From contig CAWAVV010000030.1 of NCBI GenBank assembly GCA_963785565.1, positions 1 to 64,000 on the forward strand: a stretch of DNA of 64,000 nt, read 5' to 3'. The position numbers were made by a program, and so were the translations under genes. Position 1 is the stretch's first letter, and every line of letters begins with the position of its first letter. Positions 17,843-26,723 of this stretch are shown one piece after another. The notes beneath the pieces were generated by a model. It searched no databases and was not told the DNA's origin. It was given only the letters and a program-made list of their open reading frames with translations. The stretch is from AP-15 sp963785565. GTDB taxonomy: Bacteria > Pseudomonadota > Alphaproteobacteria > ATCC43930 > CGMCC-115725.

Positions 17843-19771
17843 ATGGTGCTTCGGATCGGGACCTTTGACAATGCGACAGGGGGAAACACCCTCTACAAAG
17901 CGCTGACGCATCCGCGGGCGGCTCAGCCCGGCCAAGCATTACTTGAGGCGCTCGCCGACAATGCTCCGGTGGCGATTTACGACCCGGGCGGCGCGATTTC
18001 GGCATTCACTGAGCTCTTCAGTCTCTTCGAGATCGAAATCGCCGGCGTCTTTGTCCCGCAGGCCGAGCGTTTCGGCAGCAAAATACTAAACCGCGCAGCA
18101 GAGCTTGTGCCCAAGCTGGCCAATTCGGGCGGGCGCTCGGTGTTCGTCGTCGCTTTCGATGCCGAGCGGTTGATCGGGCAGCTAGAGCCCTATCTGCCGC
18201 GAGGCGCGCGCGTCTTCAGCCTCGACATGATGCGCATCCCGCCCGATCGCCTGACCAATCGTCGCGCCTATCTCGACCCGCTGAACTTTGCGACCAATTT
18301 TGCTTTTTTCCGTGATACGGACGCGCTTCATACGCGCCTCGTCACGGCAAATTATTGGTCGAGCTATGGCGCCGACGGGGTCACCTGCTGGATGACATTG
18401 TTTGGCGCCGACGGTGCAATCCTTGCCGAGTGGTGTGCGGAACGCGGGCCGGGAGCCGGCGCAATCATTCTCGACAGCCGGGAAATTCGCGCGCGATTCC
18501 GCTTGCCGGCATTCTGCGGCCAACTATTTCTCCATGCGGTCGGAGCGGCCGGCCACGATGTCGTCAAATACGCTCTCGACATCTTCGGCGATGGCGGCGC
18601 CGACCCGACAGACGGCGGCGATCGATCGCTCTCCGCGACCCACGACGCCAATGCGTGGCCGGCGGACCGCTATGCGGGCCTCCCGGCGCCCGCGCCCGGA
18701 GAGCAAGTTGTACTCTGGGTTCAGAACAGCCATCCGATACCGATCCCGCCCGGCGCGGTTGGCCTAAACCGGATGGGCGACGAACGGGTGGTGCCGTTTG
18801 CTGAGCCGATTGCGCCGTTTGCGAGCTGGGCTGTCGACGTCGCGGCGTTGTTGCCCGATCTTGCCTGGCCGGCGCAGATCGAGCTGCGCGCCGGCAAGCA
18901 TATGGTGCGCCCACGCTATGAGGTGATCAAAGAGGGGCGCCGCAGGATCGCGCACGTCAACGTCGAGCGCATCGACTTGATGCCTGATCCCGACTTGCCG
19001 ACCCTCGCCGGCGTGCTCGGCAAGGGTTATCTCCTGCCGGCCCCGGTCCTACCGCGCGCGTCTTGGGCTACCCTCGTGCTGCCGACGCCGATGACGACTA
19101 GCCAGGCCGAGCTGCCGATCATGGCCATCGTCTATGGCCGGGAGGGGAACGAGGTTTTTCGTCGGCGGCTTGGGCGCTTACCGCGCGGGCACGCGACCGC
19201 GCTCGATCTCGACGAGGAGGCGGGGATCGATGCACTGGGCGACGGCTACGGCCATGTCGAGCTTGCTTACGACTTTTCTGGAGGGGGCGAAGCCGATGGT
19301 TGGTTGCACGCGATCTTTCGCTACCGCCACCGCGCGAGTGGCCACGCCGCCGAAACCAGCTTTGGCGCTCATGTTTTCAACACGCTTTTGACCTATCGCG
19401 ACGAGCCCCAATCCTACAGCGGCCGACCACCGGGTTTGTCTACCCGCCTGTTTTTGCGGCTCGGCGAGAGCGGCTACGACACGATGTGTCACCTGATCTA
19501 TCCAGCCTCTCGGCCGTGGCGGCCGCTGAGCGCCACCGACATCATTCTTTATGACCAAGACGGCGGAGAGATCGCTCGTGCGAGCATGGCCATTCCGTGC
19601 TCGGGCTCACAGCTATGGCGGTACCACACGTTGTTCGACACCGCCGTCCGGTCCCGCGCCGGTGCCGGCGCTTATGCGATCATCCGCGACCCGACCTGTC
19701 GGCTTTTCGGCTATCACGGGCTTCTCCGCGCCGACGGCGCCTTCAGCCTCGATCACATGTTCGGATTTTAG
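17843..19771 (+). CDS. Large hypothetical protein (642 aa)
   Basis: I do not recognise the family. No signal peptide or membrane helix. Residues about 40-150 (VAIYDPGGAISAFTELFSLF, GVFVPQAERFG, VFVVAFDAERLIGQL) look like an alpha/beta nucleotide-binding or response-receiver-like fold. The central part (ANYWSSYGADGVTCWMTLFG, GAIILDSREIRARFRLP) and C-terminal part (YDTMCHLIYPASRPW, DIILYDQDGGEIARA, VRSRAGAGAYAIIRD) look beta-rich. ANYW...GA...W and LYD.DG patterns recall proteins that present secreted or carbohydrate-related jelly rolls, but this is speculation. It stands alone upstream of trxB, 75 bases away, in the same direction. Codon use matches the genome. Confidence 0.75.
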   Translation: MVLRIGTFDNATGGNTLYKALTHPRAAQPGQALLEALADNAPVAIYDPGGAISAFTELFSLFEIEIAGVFVPQAERFGSKILNRAAELVPKLANSGGRSVFVVAFDAERLIGQLEPYLPRGARVFSLDMMRIPPDRLTNRRAYLDPLNFATNFAFFRDTDALHTRLVTANYWSSYGADGVTCWMTLFGADGAILAEWCAERGPGAGAIILDSREIRARFRLPAFCGQLFLHAVGAAGHDVVKYALDIFGDGGADPTDGGDRSLSATHDANAWPADRYAGLPAPAPGEQVVLWVQNSHPIPIPPGAVGLNRMGDERVVPFAEPIAPFASWAVDVAALLPDLAWPAQIELRAGKHMVRPRYEVIKEGRRRIAHVNVERIDLMPDPDLPTLAGVLGKGYLLPAPVLPRASWATLVLPTPMTTSQAELPIMAIVYGREGNEVFRRRLGRLPRGHATALDLDEEAGIDALGDGYGHVELAYDFSGGGEADGWLHAIFRYRHRASGHAAETSFGAHVFNTLLTYRDEPQSYSGRPPGLSTRLFLRLGESGYDTMCHLIYPASRPWRPLSATDIILYDQDGGEIARASMAIPCSGSQLWRYHTLFDTAVRSRAGAGAYAIIRDPTCRLFGYHGLLRADGAFSLDHMFGF

Positions 19772-19846
19772 CGTGTCGCCGATACCTTAAAGTTGCTGGC
19801 TTGCGAAATAATATAGTAAGCGTAGCACCTGCTGGATCCTCGCGAT

Positions 19847-20818
19847 ATGTCCGAACGCTACCACAGCAAAGTCCTGATAATCGGCGCCGGGCCGGCCGGC
19901 TACACGGCGGCCATCTATGCCGCGCGCGCCGGTCTCGATCCGCTTCTCGTCACCGGGTTGCAGCCGGGCGGTCAGCTGACGATCACCACCGATGTCGAGA
20001 ATTTTCCCGGATTTGCCGAAGTCATTCAGGGCCCGTGGCTGATGGAGCAGATGCAGCGGCAGGCCGAGCAAGTCGGGACCAGGGTTATTCTCGACATGAT
20101 CAACTCGATCGATCTGGGACAGCGCCCGTTTGTCGCGACTGGCGATTCGGGAGATGTCTATGTCGGTGACACCCTGGTCCTCGCCACCGGCGCGCAGGCG
20201 CGCTGGCTCGGCCTGCCGAGCGAGGAAATGTTTCGCGGCTTCGGGGTCTCGGCCTGCGCCACTTGCGACGGGTTTTTCTTTCGCGGCAAGGAAGTCGTCG
20301 TCGTCGGCGGCGGCAACACCGCGGTCGAAGAGGCGCTGTATCTGACAAACCACGCGCGACGCGTTACCCTCGTCCATCGCCGCGATGCGCTGAGAGCGGA
20401 AAAGATATTGCAGGACCGCCTGTTCCGCCACCCAAAGATCGACATCATTTGGGACGCCGTGGTCGAGGAAATACTCGGCGAGCCTGAGCCGCCCCAGGTG
20501 ACCGGAGTGCGGGTGCGCAACCTGCGCACCGGCGCTATGTCGGATCATCCTTGCGACGGTGTATTTATCGCGATCGGCCACACTCCGGTCACTGGTCTGG
20601 TCGCGGGCCAGCTGCCGCTCGACCCGGAGGGGTACGTGATCGCCCGCCCCGATTCGACCGAAACCGGGATTCCTGGGGTCTTTGCCGCGGGTGATGTAAA
20701 GGACAAGATATTTCGCCAAGCGGTCACCGCCGCCGGTATGGGCTGCATGGCGGCGCTCGAAGCGGAGAAATTTCTCGCGGCGCAGGAGGAAACCGCGACC
20801 ATGCGTGCGGCCGAATAA
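19847..20818 (+). CDS. trxB: Thioredoxin-disulfide reductase
   Basis: A 323-residue low-molecular-weight thioredoxin reductase that uses NADPH and FAD to reduce thioredoxin in the cytoplasm. FAD motif GAGPAG at 13-18, Q44PGGQLTITTDVENFPGF, redox pair CATC (Cys137, Cys140), NADPH motif VVGGGNTAVEEA near 155, HRRDALRAEK, and C-terminal FAAGDVKDKIFRQAVTAAGMGC. Full family length, start at 19847. The LysR gene follows 44 bases later in the same direction, possibly co-transcribed. trxC in the same window (30963) is a candidate partner thioredoxin. Confidence 0.97.
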   Translation: MSERYHSKVLIIGAGPAGYTAAIYAARAGLDPLLVTGLQPGGQLTITTDVENFPGFAEVIQGPWLMEQMQRQAEQVGTRVILDMINSIDLGQRPFVATGDSGDVYVGDTLVLATGAQARWLGLPSEEMFRGFGVSACATCDGFFFRGKEVVVVGGGNTAVEEALYLTNHARRVTLVHRRDALRAEKILQDRLFRHPKIDIIWDAVVEEILGEPEPPQVTGVRVRNLRTGAMSDHPCDGVFIAIGHTPVTGLVAGQLPLDPEGYVIARPDSTETGIPGVFAAGDVKDKIFRQAVTAAGMGCMAALEAEKFLAAQEETATMRAAE

Positions 20819-20862
20819 CGAGCGCCCGCCGGCGCTGTAAGGCCGTTGTCGGGGGAGGTGGG

Positions 20863-21756
20863 ATGGATTGGGACAAGTTGCGGGTCTTTCACGCGGTAGC
20901 CGAGGCGGGCAGCTTTACCCATGCAGGCGAATCGCTGAACCTGAGCCAGTCGGCGGTCAGCCGTCAGATTAGCGCGCTCGAGGAGAGCCTCAGCGTACCG
21001 TTGTTCCATCGCCATGCCCGCGGGCTGATCCTGACCGAGCAGGGCGAGTTGTTGTTCCACACCGCGCGAGAGGTATTTGCCAAGCTGTCGATGGCCGAAG
21101 GGCTGATTTCCGAATCGAAAGACCGGCCCAAGGGGCCGCTCAAGATCACGACGACGGTCGCTTTTGGCTCGACCTGGCTGACCCCGCGGATTCGCGAGTT
21201 CCTCGATCTCTATCCTGATATCCAGGTCACGATGGTGATCGACGATACCGAGCTCGATCTGTCGATGCGCGAGGCCGATGTGGCGATCCGCATGTCGCCG
21301 CCACGCCAGCCGGACCTGATCCAGCGACATCTCGTCAGCGTGCCGACCCATGTCTATGCCGCGCCCGACTACATCAAAAAGCACGGTCTGCCGCAGCAGG
21401 CCGAGGATCTCGACAAGCACCGGCTGATCGTCTATGGCGAGGATGCCCGCCCGCCGGTGCAAAACGTCAACTGGCTGCTCGACGCCGGCGTCAAGCCGGG
21501 GCAGGAGCGAAAACCGATCCTTGCCGTCAACAATTTCTACGCGATGCTGCGCGCGGTAATCAGCGGGCTCGGGATCGCCGCATTGTCGGACTTCATCGCG
21601 ACCGAGCACAGTGATCTGGTCCGGGTGCTGCCGGAGCTGACCGGGCCGGCGATCGAAGCCTATTTCGTCTACCCCGAAGAATTGCGGGCCTCGAAGCGGA
21701 TCAGCGTGTTCCGCGATTTTCTGCTGCGCAAGGTGGCCGAGACACGGCTCAGCTGA
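20863..21756 (+). CDS. LysR-family transcriptional regulator
   Basis: A 297-residue LysR-type regulator. The N-terminal winged helix-turn-helix is visible (DWDKLRVFHAVAEAGSFT, LSQSAVSRQISALEE, GLILTEQGE), and the effector-binding domain starts near residue 90 (GPLKITTTVAFGSTWLTPRI). The absence of an adjacent divergent target is unusual for LysR proteins; it sits downstream of trxB in the same direction. I recall a trxB-lysR pairing from other alphaproteobacteria, which suggests an ancestral arrangement, but the target and effector are unknown. A hairpin-rich putative RNA gene follows directly. Confidence 0.92.
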   Translation: MDWDKLRVFHAVAEAGSFTHAGESLNLSQSAVSRQISALEESLSVPLFHRHARGLILTEQGELLFHTAREVFAKLSMAEGLISESKDRPKGPLKITTTVAFGSTWLTPRIREFLDLYPDIQVTMVIDDTELDLSMREADVAIRMSPPRQPDLIQRHLVSVPTHVYAAPDYIKKHGLPQQAEDLDKHRLIVYGEDARPPVQNVNWLLDAGVKPGQERKPILAVNNFYAMLRAVISGLGIAALSDFIATEHSDLVRVLPELTGPAIEAYFVYPEELRASKRISVFRDFLLRKVAETRLS

Positions 21757-21837
21757 GCCGAGCAGATCCGCGGCCCCGGCAAATCGATTCGCCGCTGATC
21801 AGAGGATTGCGCTTTTTGCAGACGAGCCAGAACAAAT

Positions 21838-22036
21838 TCCCGGTGGTGGAAGTGGGATCAATCGACCATCTTCTGAACACGCGATGTCACATCGCGTAGA
21901 GTTTTCAGCGGTTTTTCCGCTGATAAGGGTTCCCGGGATTTAGTCCCGGGAAGAGGGTCTTTGGACCCTTACGTCTCCCAGACGTGAAGCCTCCCTGTTC
22001 AAACTTGGCCCCGGCATTGCCGGGGCCATTTTTCTT
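21838..22036 (+). ncRNA. Candidate structured small RNA (five hairpins plus terminator)
   Basis: In the 450-base gap after lysR, the plus strand carries a series of nearly abutting perfect hairpins: 21879-21897 (8 bp, loop TCA), 21905-21923 (7 bp, loop T5), 21930-21952 (9 bp, loop TTTAG), 21954-21969 (6 bp, loop TTTG), 21971-21985 (6 bp, loop CCC). A 20-base single-stranded GAAGCCTCCCTGTTCAAACT stretch follows, then an intrinsic terminator at 22007-22036. No protein-coding frame explains it. A weak sigma70-like pair (TTGCGC at 21807, about 17 bases, GAACAA at 21830) would start transcription near 21838-21842. The 5' end is therefore uncertain. I cannot match it firmly to 6S, tmRNA or SRP RNA. 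It could also be an unusual lysR 3' region. Confidence 0.6.
22007..22036 (+). terminator. Rho-independent terminator
   Basis: A perfect 9-bp GC-rich stem (GGCCCCGGC/GCCGGGGCC, loop ATT) followed by ATTTTTCTTT. This is the clearest intrinsic terminator in the window and ends either the lysR transcript or the candidate small RNA. Confidence 0.85.
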
Positions 22037-22210
22037 TGGCTAACGCGAGCTCGACTGGAACTCGGCGACCGCGCCGGTTGACCTGGCCGTGTCGCCATCG
22101 GCTGCAACGAAAAGAGGGGCGGCTCGCACCACCCCTCATGCTTTTCGTCGCGAACCGACTTTGGCTCGGGTCGAGGCGCTGATCCCAGCGCCGCCTGATC
22201 GGAAGCCGCG

Positions 22211-23362
22211 CTAGTTGATCAGGCCGTAGAACTTGCCGGCGTTTTCGCAGGTCATCTTGAAGGTGACGTCAGCCGGCAGGTGGCTGAACTGCTCGTCGAT
22301 GTATTTCTTCGACTCAGGCCACACCCCGTCGGGATGCGGATAGTCGGAGCCCCACATCAGGGTCTCGACCCCCATCTCATAGATCAGCTTGGTGCCGACG
22401 CGGTCGTATTGGAACGTCGCCCTGCACTGGCGGCGCCAATATTCGCTCGGCTTGAGTTTGAGCTTGAGGTCCTGGTATTGGTCCTCGAACTCGAAATCCA
22501 TGCGGTCGAGCACGTAGGGAATCCAGCCGATGCCGCTCTCGCCCAGAACCATCCGAATGTTGGGGAACCGCTCGAACACCGCAGCACCCATCAGGTCGGT
22601 CAGGATCGTGGCCAGGGTCATCTGGAAGCGGCACAGCCCGCTATAGGTCATCCGCCGCGCAATCGTCGGCTCCAGCGACTTGCGCAGTTCGGGATCGGTC
22701 GCCGGGAAGGTGTGAAAGTGCAGCGGTAGCTGCGTTTCGTTGACCGCTTCCCACAGCGGGTCCCACATCGGATGCCACATCGGCGTCATGTGCCAGGAAC
22801 AGGACAGCTCGACGCCCTTCATTCCGAGCTTGGCGACGCGATGAACCTCGGCCGCCGCCGCAGAGATGTCGCTGTATGGCAGGCAGGCGAGGCCGATCTC
22901 GCGCTGCGGATAGTAGCTGCAAAAGTCGTTCATGAAGTCGTTGTAAACGCGCAGCATCTCGTTCGCGGCCACGGGGTTCTTGATCTTCGCGCACGCCGCG
23001 AGAATACCGTAGATGACTTCGGCATCGACGCCGTCGCGGTCGAGCTCCTTGACCCGGAGATGCGGGTCGCCGGGCCGGCGGTGGCCCTTTTTCGTGTAGT
23101 CATCGTAGAGCCCGGCCTCGTGCATCTTGTCGACGCGGAGTTGCTTGCCGGGGACGTATTCCGATCCGACGGCGCCGACCCCGCCCGCCTTGCCATAATC
23201 GGCCCCGTTGTTGTCGATCCAGCGCTTGGTGCCGTCCGGCTGCTCCTTGACGTAAGGCATCTCGTCCTTCAAGCCTCGGGCTGCTTGCGAGGTGAACAAA
23301 TCAGGCGGCAGCCAGATCATGTCGAGATGACAATCGGCCGAAATTCGCCGGTACTGCTGCAT
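22211..23362 (-). CDS. Amidohydrolase family 2 protein (TIM-barrel metal hydrolase/decarboxylase)
   Basis: A 383-residue protein of the amidohydrolase-2 superfamily (ACMSD, gamma-resorcylate decarboxylase and relatives). ISADCHLD at the N-terminus has the metal-binding His region in a DxH form, LPLHFHTFPAT near residue 200 gives further ligands, and GSDYPHPDGVWPESK near 335 holds the conserved metal Asp in the typical W/GSDYPH motif. ELDRDGVDAEVIYG is another family signature. Start at 23362 (MQQYRRISAD) follows GGAGG by 7 bases. It diverges from an MFS transporter gene, suggesting uptake and hydrolysis or decarboxylation of one substrate, probably an aromatic acid (inference). Confidence 0.88.
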   Translation of the reverse strand: MQQYRRISADCHLDMIWLPPDLFTSQAARGLKDEMPYVKEQPDGTKRWIDNNGADYGKAGGVGAVGSEYVPGKQLRVDKMHEAGLYDDYTKKGHRRPGDPHLRVKELDRDGVDAEVIYGILAACAKIKNPVAANEMLRVYNDFMNDFCSYYPQREIGLACLPYSDISAAAAEVHRVAKLGMKGVELSCSWHMTPMWHPMWDPLWEAVNETQLPLHFHTFPATDPELRKSLEPTIARRMTYSGLCRFQMTLATILTDLMGAAVFERFPNIRMVLGESGIGWIPYVLDRMDFEFEDQYQDLKLKLKPSEYWRRQCRATFQYDRVGTKLIYEMGVETLMWGSDYPHPDGVWPESKKYIDEQFSHLPADVTFKMTCENAGKFYGLIN

Positions 23363-23573
23363 GACATAACCTCCACTCAAGTTGGGCCCGGGCGAGACGT
23401 CGGAAAAGTTTCCCATGCGACTGTACCCACGGTTCGCGGTGACATCCTATGCCGATATGCGCAAGGCTCCGATGCAGATGGGTCAACTCTGGGACGGCTG
23501 GTCCTCACAATGTTGCGGGATAATTGCACTTAAGGTTGTTCGTAAGAGCGGAATTCAGCTAAGAGGGAGAGCA

Positions 23574-24953
23574 ATGACCGTCACCAATGCAGCATTGCGG
23601 GGAGAGGGACCGCCGATGGCACAATCGATCGTGACTTATGTCGATGCCGCGATGGACAATGCGGTGATCGGACCGGTCCATCGGCGGGTGCTGGCGATCA
23701 TCTGTGCCGGATTGTTCTTCGACGTTATCGATTTTATTATTCTCGGCTCGTTGGTGCCGGACATGATCCGCACGCATTTCGCGACGCCGGCCGGGATCGG
23801 CATGGTCGGCACCGCCACTTTGGTCGGGCTGTTCATCGGAACTTTGGGCCAAGGCGAACTTACCGACCGCTTCGGTCGCAAAACGGTCTTCCAGTTCGCG
23901 GTCGCGCTCTACAGCGTCGCCACCATTGTGGCCGCCCTAACCCCGTCGGTCGCGTGGCTCGCCGGCGGGCGTTTCATCGGAGCGCTCGGCATGGGTGCGG
24001 CATCGCCACTGTGCTTTTCGTATGCCGCCGAGTATGCGCCAAAACGCGTTCGCGGCCGCACCATCGCCTTCATGCAATTCGTCGGCGGTGCCTGCGTCTG
24101 GCCGTTGGGGACATTGCTTGCGTTGGGCTTGCGCGACACGATCGGCTGGCGAGGCGTGTGGATCATCATCGGCATCGGCGGCTTCGCGGTTTTTGCCGCG
24201 AGCTTTCGACTGCCCGAGTCGCCGCGCTGGCTCGTCACCCACGGCGAGGGAAGGCGCGCGCTCGATCAGCTCGAACGGATGGGGCTGGGCCGGCCGCCGG
24301 CCGGCGAGGAACTGATCAGTGACCGCCTCGCCGACATCCGCAGCGATCCGATGGGTGTCGTGTTCCGTCGCTATCGCGGCCGCATCATCGCCGCGATGAT
24401 CTGCTTTTTCGCATTCTTCAGTGCCGCGGTCGGCCTCGGCGGCTGGCTGCCGAATATTCTCGCTGAGCGCGGGTTCACGATTACTAAGTCTCTGACCTTC
24501 ATCTTTGTGATCCAGCTCGCCTTTCCGGCCAGCAGCCTGCTGATGATGTACGCCCTCGAGCGCTGGGGCCGCATCAACACGGCGGTCATGGCCTTTACTC
24601 TCGCAACATTTCTATCGATCTTGTTTTATTTTTCGCGATCGGAGGCGATGGTGCTGATTGTCGGCTTTTGCATGACCTTTTTTACGCAGCTCGCCGGCAA
24701 CTCGATGCAGATCTTCACCTCAGAGGTGTTTCCGTCGAATGCTCGCGCCTCCGGCTTCGGCTTGGCACAGGGCGGTGGCCGGATCGGCTCGGCGGTGTCG
24801 TTCCCCGCGATAGGGGTCGTCAGCGTCCACGGCTTCGGCTACGTGATGGCCGGCATTGCGGCGATGCTAGCCATTGCCGCCTATGCAGTGACCCGGATAA
24901 GCGGTGAGACACGCGGCCTGGCGCTCGATACGATCGCACCGATCACCGAATGA
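23574..24953 (+). CDS. MFS transporter, aromatic-acid/sugar-porter type
   Basis: A 459-residue membrane protein with about 12 hydrophobic helices. The loop 2-3 signature is GELTDRFGRKTVF near residue 95, an SPLCFSYAAEYAPKRVRGR segment (PESPRWL later, near 225) is typical of the sugar porter/AAHS families, and the C-terminal SEVFPSNARASGFG is also present. Start ATG 23574 has AGAGGGAGA just before it; an ATG at 23616 is an alternative. Diverges from the amidohydrolase gene across 211 bases, so probably imports the substrate of that enzyme by proton symport (inference). Confidence 0.9.
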   Translation: MTVTNAALRGEGPPMAQSIVTYVDAAMDNAVIGPVHRRVLAIICAGLFFDVIDFIILGSLVPDMIRTHFATPAGIGMVGTATLVGLFIGTLGQGELTDRFGRKTVFQFAVALYSVATIVAALTPSVAWLAGGRFIGALGMGAASPLCFSYAAEYAPKRVRGRTIAFMQFVGGACVWPLGTLLALGLRDTIGWRGVWIIIGIGGFAVFAASFRLPESPRWLVTHGEGRRALDQLERMGLGRPPAGEELISDRLADIRSDPMGVVFRRYRGRIIAAMICFFAFFSAAVGLGGWLPNILAERGFTITKSLTFIFVIQLAFPASSLLMMYALERWGRINTAVMAFTLATFLSILFYFSRSEAMVLIVGFCMTFFTQLAGNSMQIFTSEVFPSNARASGFGLAQGGGRIGSAVSFPAIGVVSVHGFGYVMAGIAAMLAIAAYAVTRISGETRGLALDTIAPITE

Positions 24954-24986
24954 GCCGGAGCGCCACGTCAGCGCTGAGGTCGCTCG

Positions 24987-26279
24987 TTACCGTTTGAACA
25001 TTTTCGGCAGGTTCAGCCAGCAGGAATCGTAGTCGCGTTGCAACGCCGGGGTTTCGAGCGCGAAACGGGTGGGGCGGATCGGAAAACGCGTCTCGAACAT
25101 AAAGGCGAGCGTGTCCTCAATCTTCTGCGGCTTCAATTCGGCGGCGCTCGCCTTCTCGAAGGTCGCGGCATCGGGTCCGTGCGCGGCCATGCAATTGTGC
25201 AAGGACATGCCGCCGGGCACAAAGCCCTCCGCCTTGGCGTCGTAGACGCCGTGAATTAGCCCCATGAACTCGTTCATAACGTTTCGGTGGAACCAGGGCG
25301 GGCGAAAGGTGCGCTCTGCCACGAGCCAGCGCGGCGGAAAGATCACGAAGTCGCAATTCGCAGTGCCAGGGACTTCGGACGGCGCCGTCAGCACGGTGAA
25401 GATCGACGGGTCGGGGTGGTCGAAGCTGACCGTGCCTAGCGTGTTGAAGCGCGCCAGATCGTATTTGTAGGGTGCGTAATTACCATGCCAGGCGACGATG
25501 TCGAACGGCGAGTGATCGAGTTCCGTGGCCCACAGATTGCCGGCAAATTTGACGACGATCTCGCACTTTTCATCTCGATCCTCGAAGGCGGCGGCCGGGG
25601 TCATGAAGTCGCGCGGATTGGCGAGCCCATTGGCGCCGATCGGCCCCAACTCGGGCAAGCGGAACAGCTGCCCGTAATTTTCGCAGACATAGCCGCCGGC
25701 ACGGCCATCCGGCAATTCGATACGGAATTTGACGCCACGCGGAATGACCGCGATTTCGCCGCGGCCGGCCTCGATTACGCCGAACTCGGTGCGCAGCAAC
25801 AGCCGGCCGTGCTGCGGCACGATCAGCAGCTCGCCATCGGCGTCAGAGAATGCCCGCCGCTCCATCGGCTTCGTCGCGCGGTAGATATGCACGGCGATGC
25901 CCTGGTGCAGACCCGCATCACCGTTACCACCGATCGTCACCAGCCCGCCGACGAAATCCGTAGGCGCGTCGGGGAACGGTAGCGGGTCCCAGCGTAACCG
26001 GTTCGGCGGCGGCTCTACCTCGTCGAACGGTGCGCCACGCAACAGGCCGTTGTCGATCCGGTGAAACCGCGGGTGCGCTGCCGAAGGCCGGATGCGATAG
26101 AGCCAGGACCGCCGATTCTCAGCACGCGGCGCGGTGAACGGTGTCCCCGAGATCTGCTCGGTATAGAGGCCCAGCGGGTGACGCTGCGGCGCGTTCTGGC
26201 CTGCGGGCAAAGCGCCGGTCAGTGCCTCGCTCGCCTGCTCGTTGCCGAAGCCGGAGAGAAAGCGGGTCATCGCCGTCAC
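24987..26279 (-). CDS. hmgA: Homogentisate 1,2-dioxygenase
   Basis: A 430-residue non-heme Fe(II) dioxygenase that opens homogentisate to maleylacetoacetate in tyrosine/phenylalanine breakdown. Signature opening FLSGFGNEQASEA, TAPRAENRRSWLYRI, VPQHGRLLLRTEFG, PRGVKF, and the iron-site region near the C-terminal half with PPWFHRNVMNEFMG, GMSLHNCMAAHGPD and Glu/His ligands. Full family length. Start at 26279 overlaps the stop of the EthD-domain gene by four bases (ATGA), so the two are translationally coupled. Maleylacetoacetate isomerase and fumarylacetoacetase are not adjacent, so the rest of the pathway must be elsewhere. Confidence 0.97.
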   Translation of the reverse strand: MTAMTRFLSGFGNEQASEALTGALPAGQNAPQRHPLGLYTEQISGTPFTAPRAENRRSWLYRIRPSAAHPRFHRIDNGLLRGAPFDEVEPPPNRLRWDPLPFPDAPTDFVGGLVTIGGNGDAGLHQGIAVHIYRATKPMERRAFSDADGELLIVPQHGRLLLRTEFGVIEAGRGEIAVIPRGVKFRIELPDGRAGGYVCENYGQLFRLPELGPIGANGLANPRDFMTPAAAFEDRDEKCEIVVKFAGNLWATELDHSPFDIVAWHGNYAPYKYDLARFNTLGTVSFDHPDPSIFTVLTAPSEVPGTANCDFVIFPPRWLVAERTFRPPWFHRNVMNEFMGLIHGVYDAKAEGFVPGGMSLHNCMAAHGPDAATFEKASAAELKPQKIEDTLAFMFETRFPIRPTRFALETPALQRDYDSCWLNLPKMFKR

Positions 26280-26620
26280 CCTGGCGGCACGGGAATGATC
26301 ACCCGTTCCTCGACGACAAAGCTCTTGATCCGGCCGATGAACAAGGCGCCGTCAGCGTGCAGCCGCTTCGCCTCGGCTGTGACGTTGGCGCGCTGCATAG
26401 CCGCCAGGTCGTCGTACCAGAGTTCGGCGATGCCATCGATTTCAACTTCGGTCGCCGGGATGTCGGGGCGGGTCCGCTCCTCGAGGATATGCGACTGCAC
26501 GTAGCGCCGTACCCCCGGCACCGCGTGCGCCAAGGGCGCATGCACCTCGAACCAATGCGTGACGAAGTTCTCGTGACTGAGGCCGGCCTTGCGCGTCAGC
26601 AGTCCGATACTCTTGATCAC
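26276..26620 (-). CDS. EthD-domain protein
   Basis: A small (114-residue) dimeric alpha+beta barrel protein of the EthD family. IKSIGLLTRKAGLSHENF, HWFEVHAPLA, VPGVRRYVQSHIL and DGIAELWYDD are the family landmarks. The GTG start at 26620 is chosen because GAGAGGAAA precedes it and homology starts there. Upstream partner of hmgA in an ATGA-coupled pair. EthD proteins are found beside oxygenases and may act as small isomerases, decarboxylases or stabilisers of unstable ring-cleavage intermediates; the exact role is unknown. Confidence 0.85.
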   Translation of the reverse strand: MIKSIGLLTRKAGLSHENFVTHWFEVHAPLAHAVPGVRRYVQSHILEERTRPDIPATEVEIDGIAELWYDDLAAMQRANVTAEAKRLHADGALFIGRIKSFVVEERVIIPVPPG

Positions 26621-26723
26621 TTTCCTCTCCTCTCGGCCGTCGACCGACAAACCGCCCGCTCGCATCGCGGTTGTCGATCATGATACGTTCGGAGGTGAGA
26701 GCAAAAAAGCAAGGATCAACCCG

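Noticed and set aside
21838..22036. Calling the hairpin array 6S RNA or tmRNA
   Set aside because: I could not see the long closing stem of 6S or the tag-peptide and tRNA-like ends of tmRNA, so the identity is left open.
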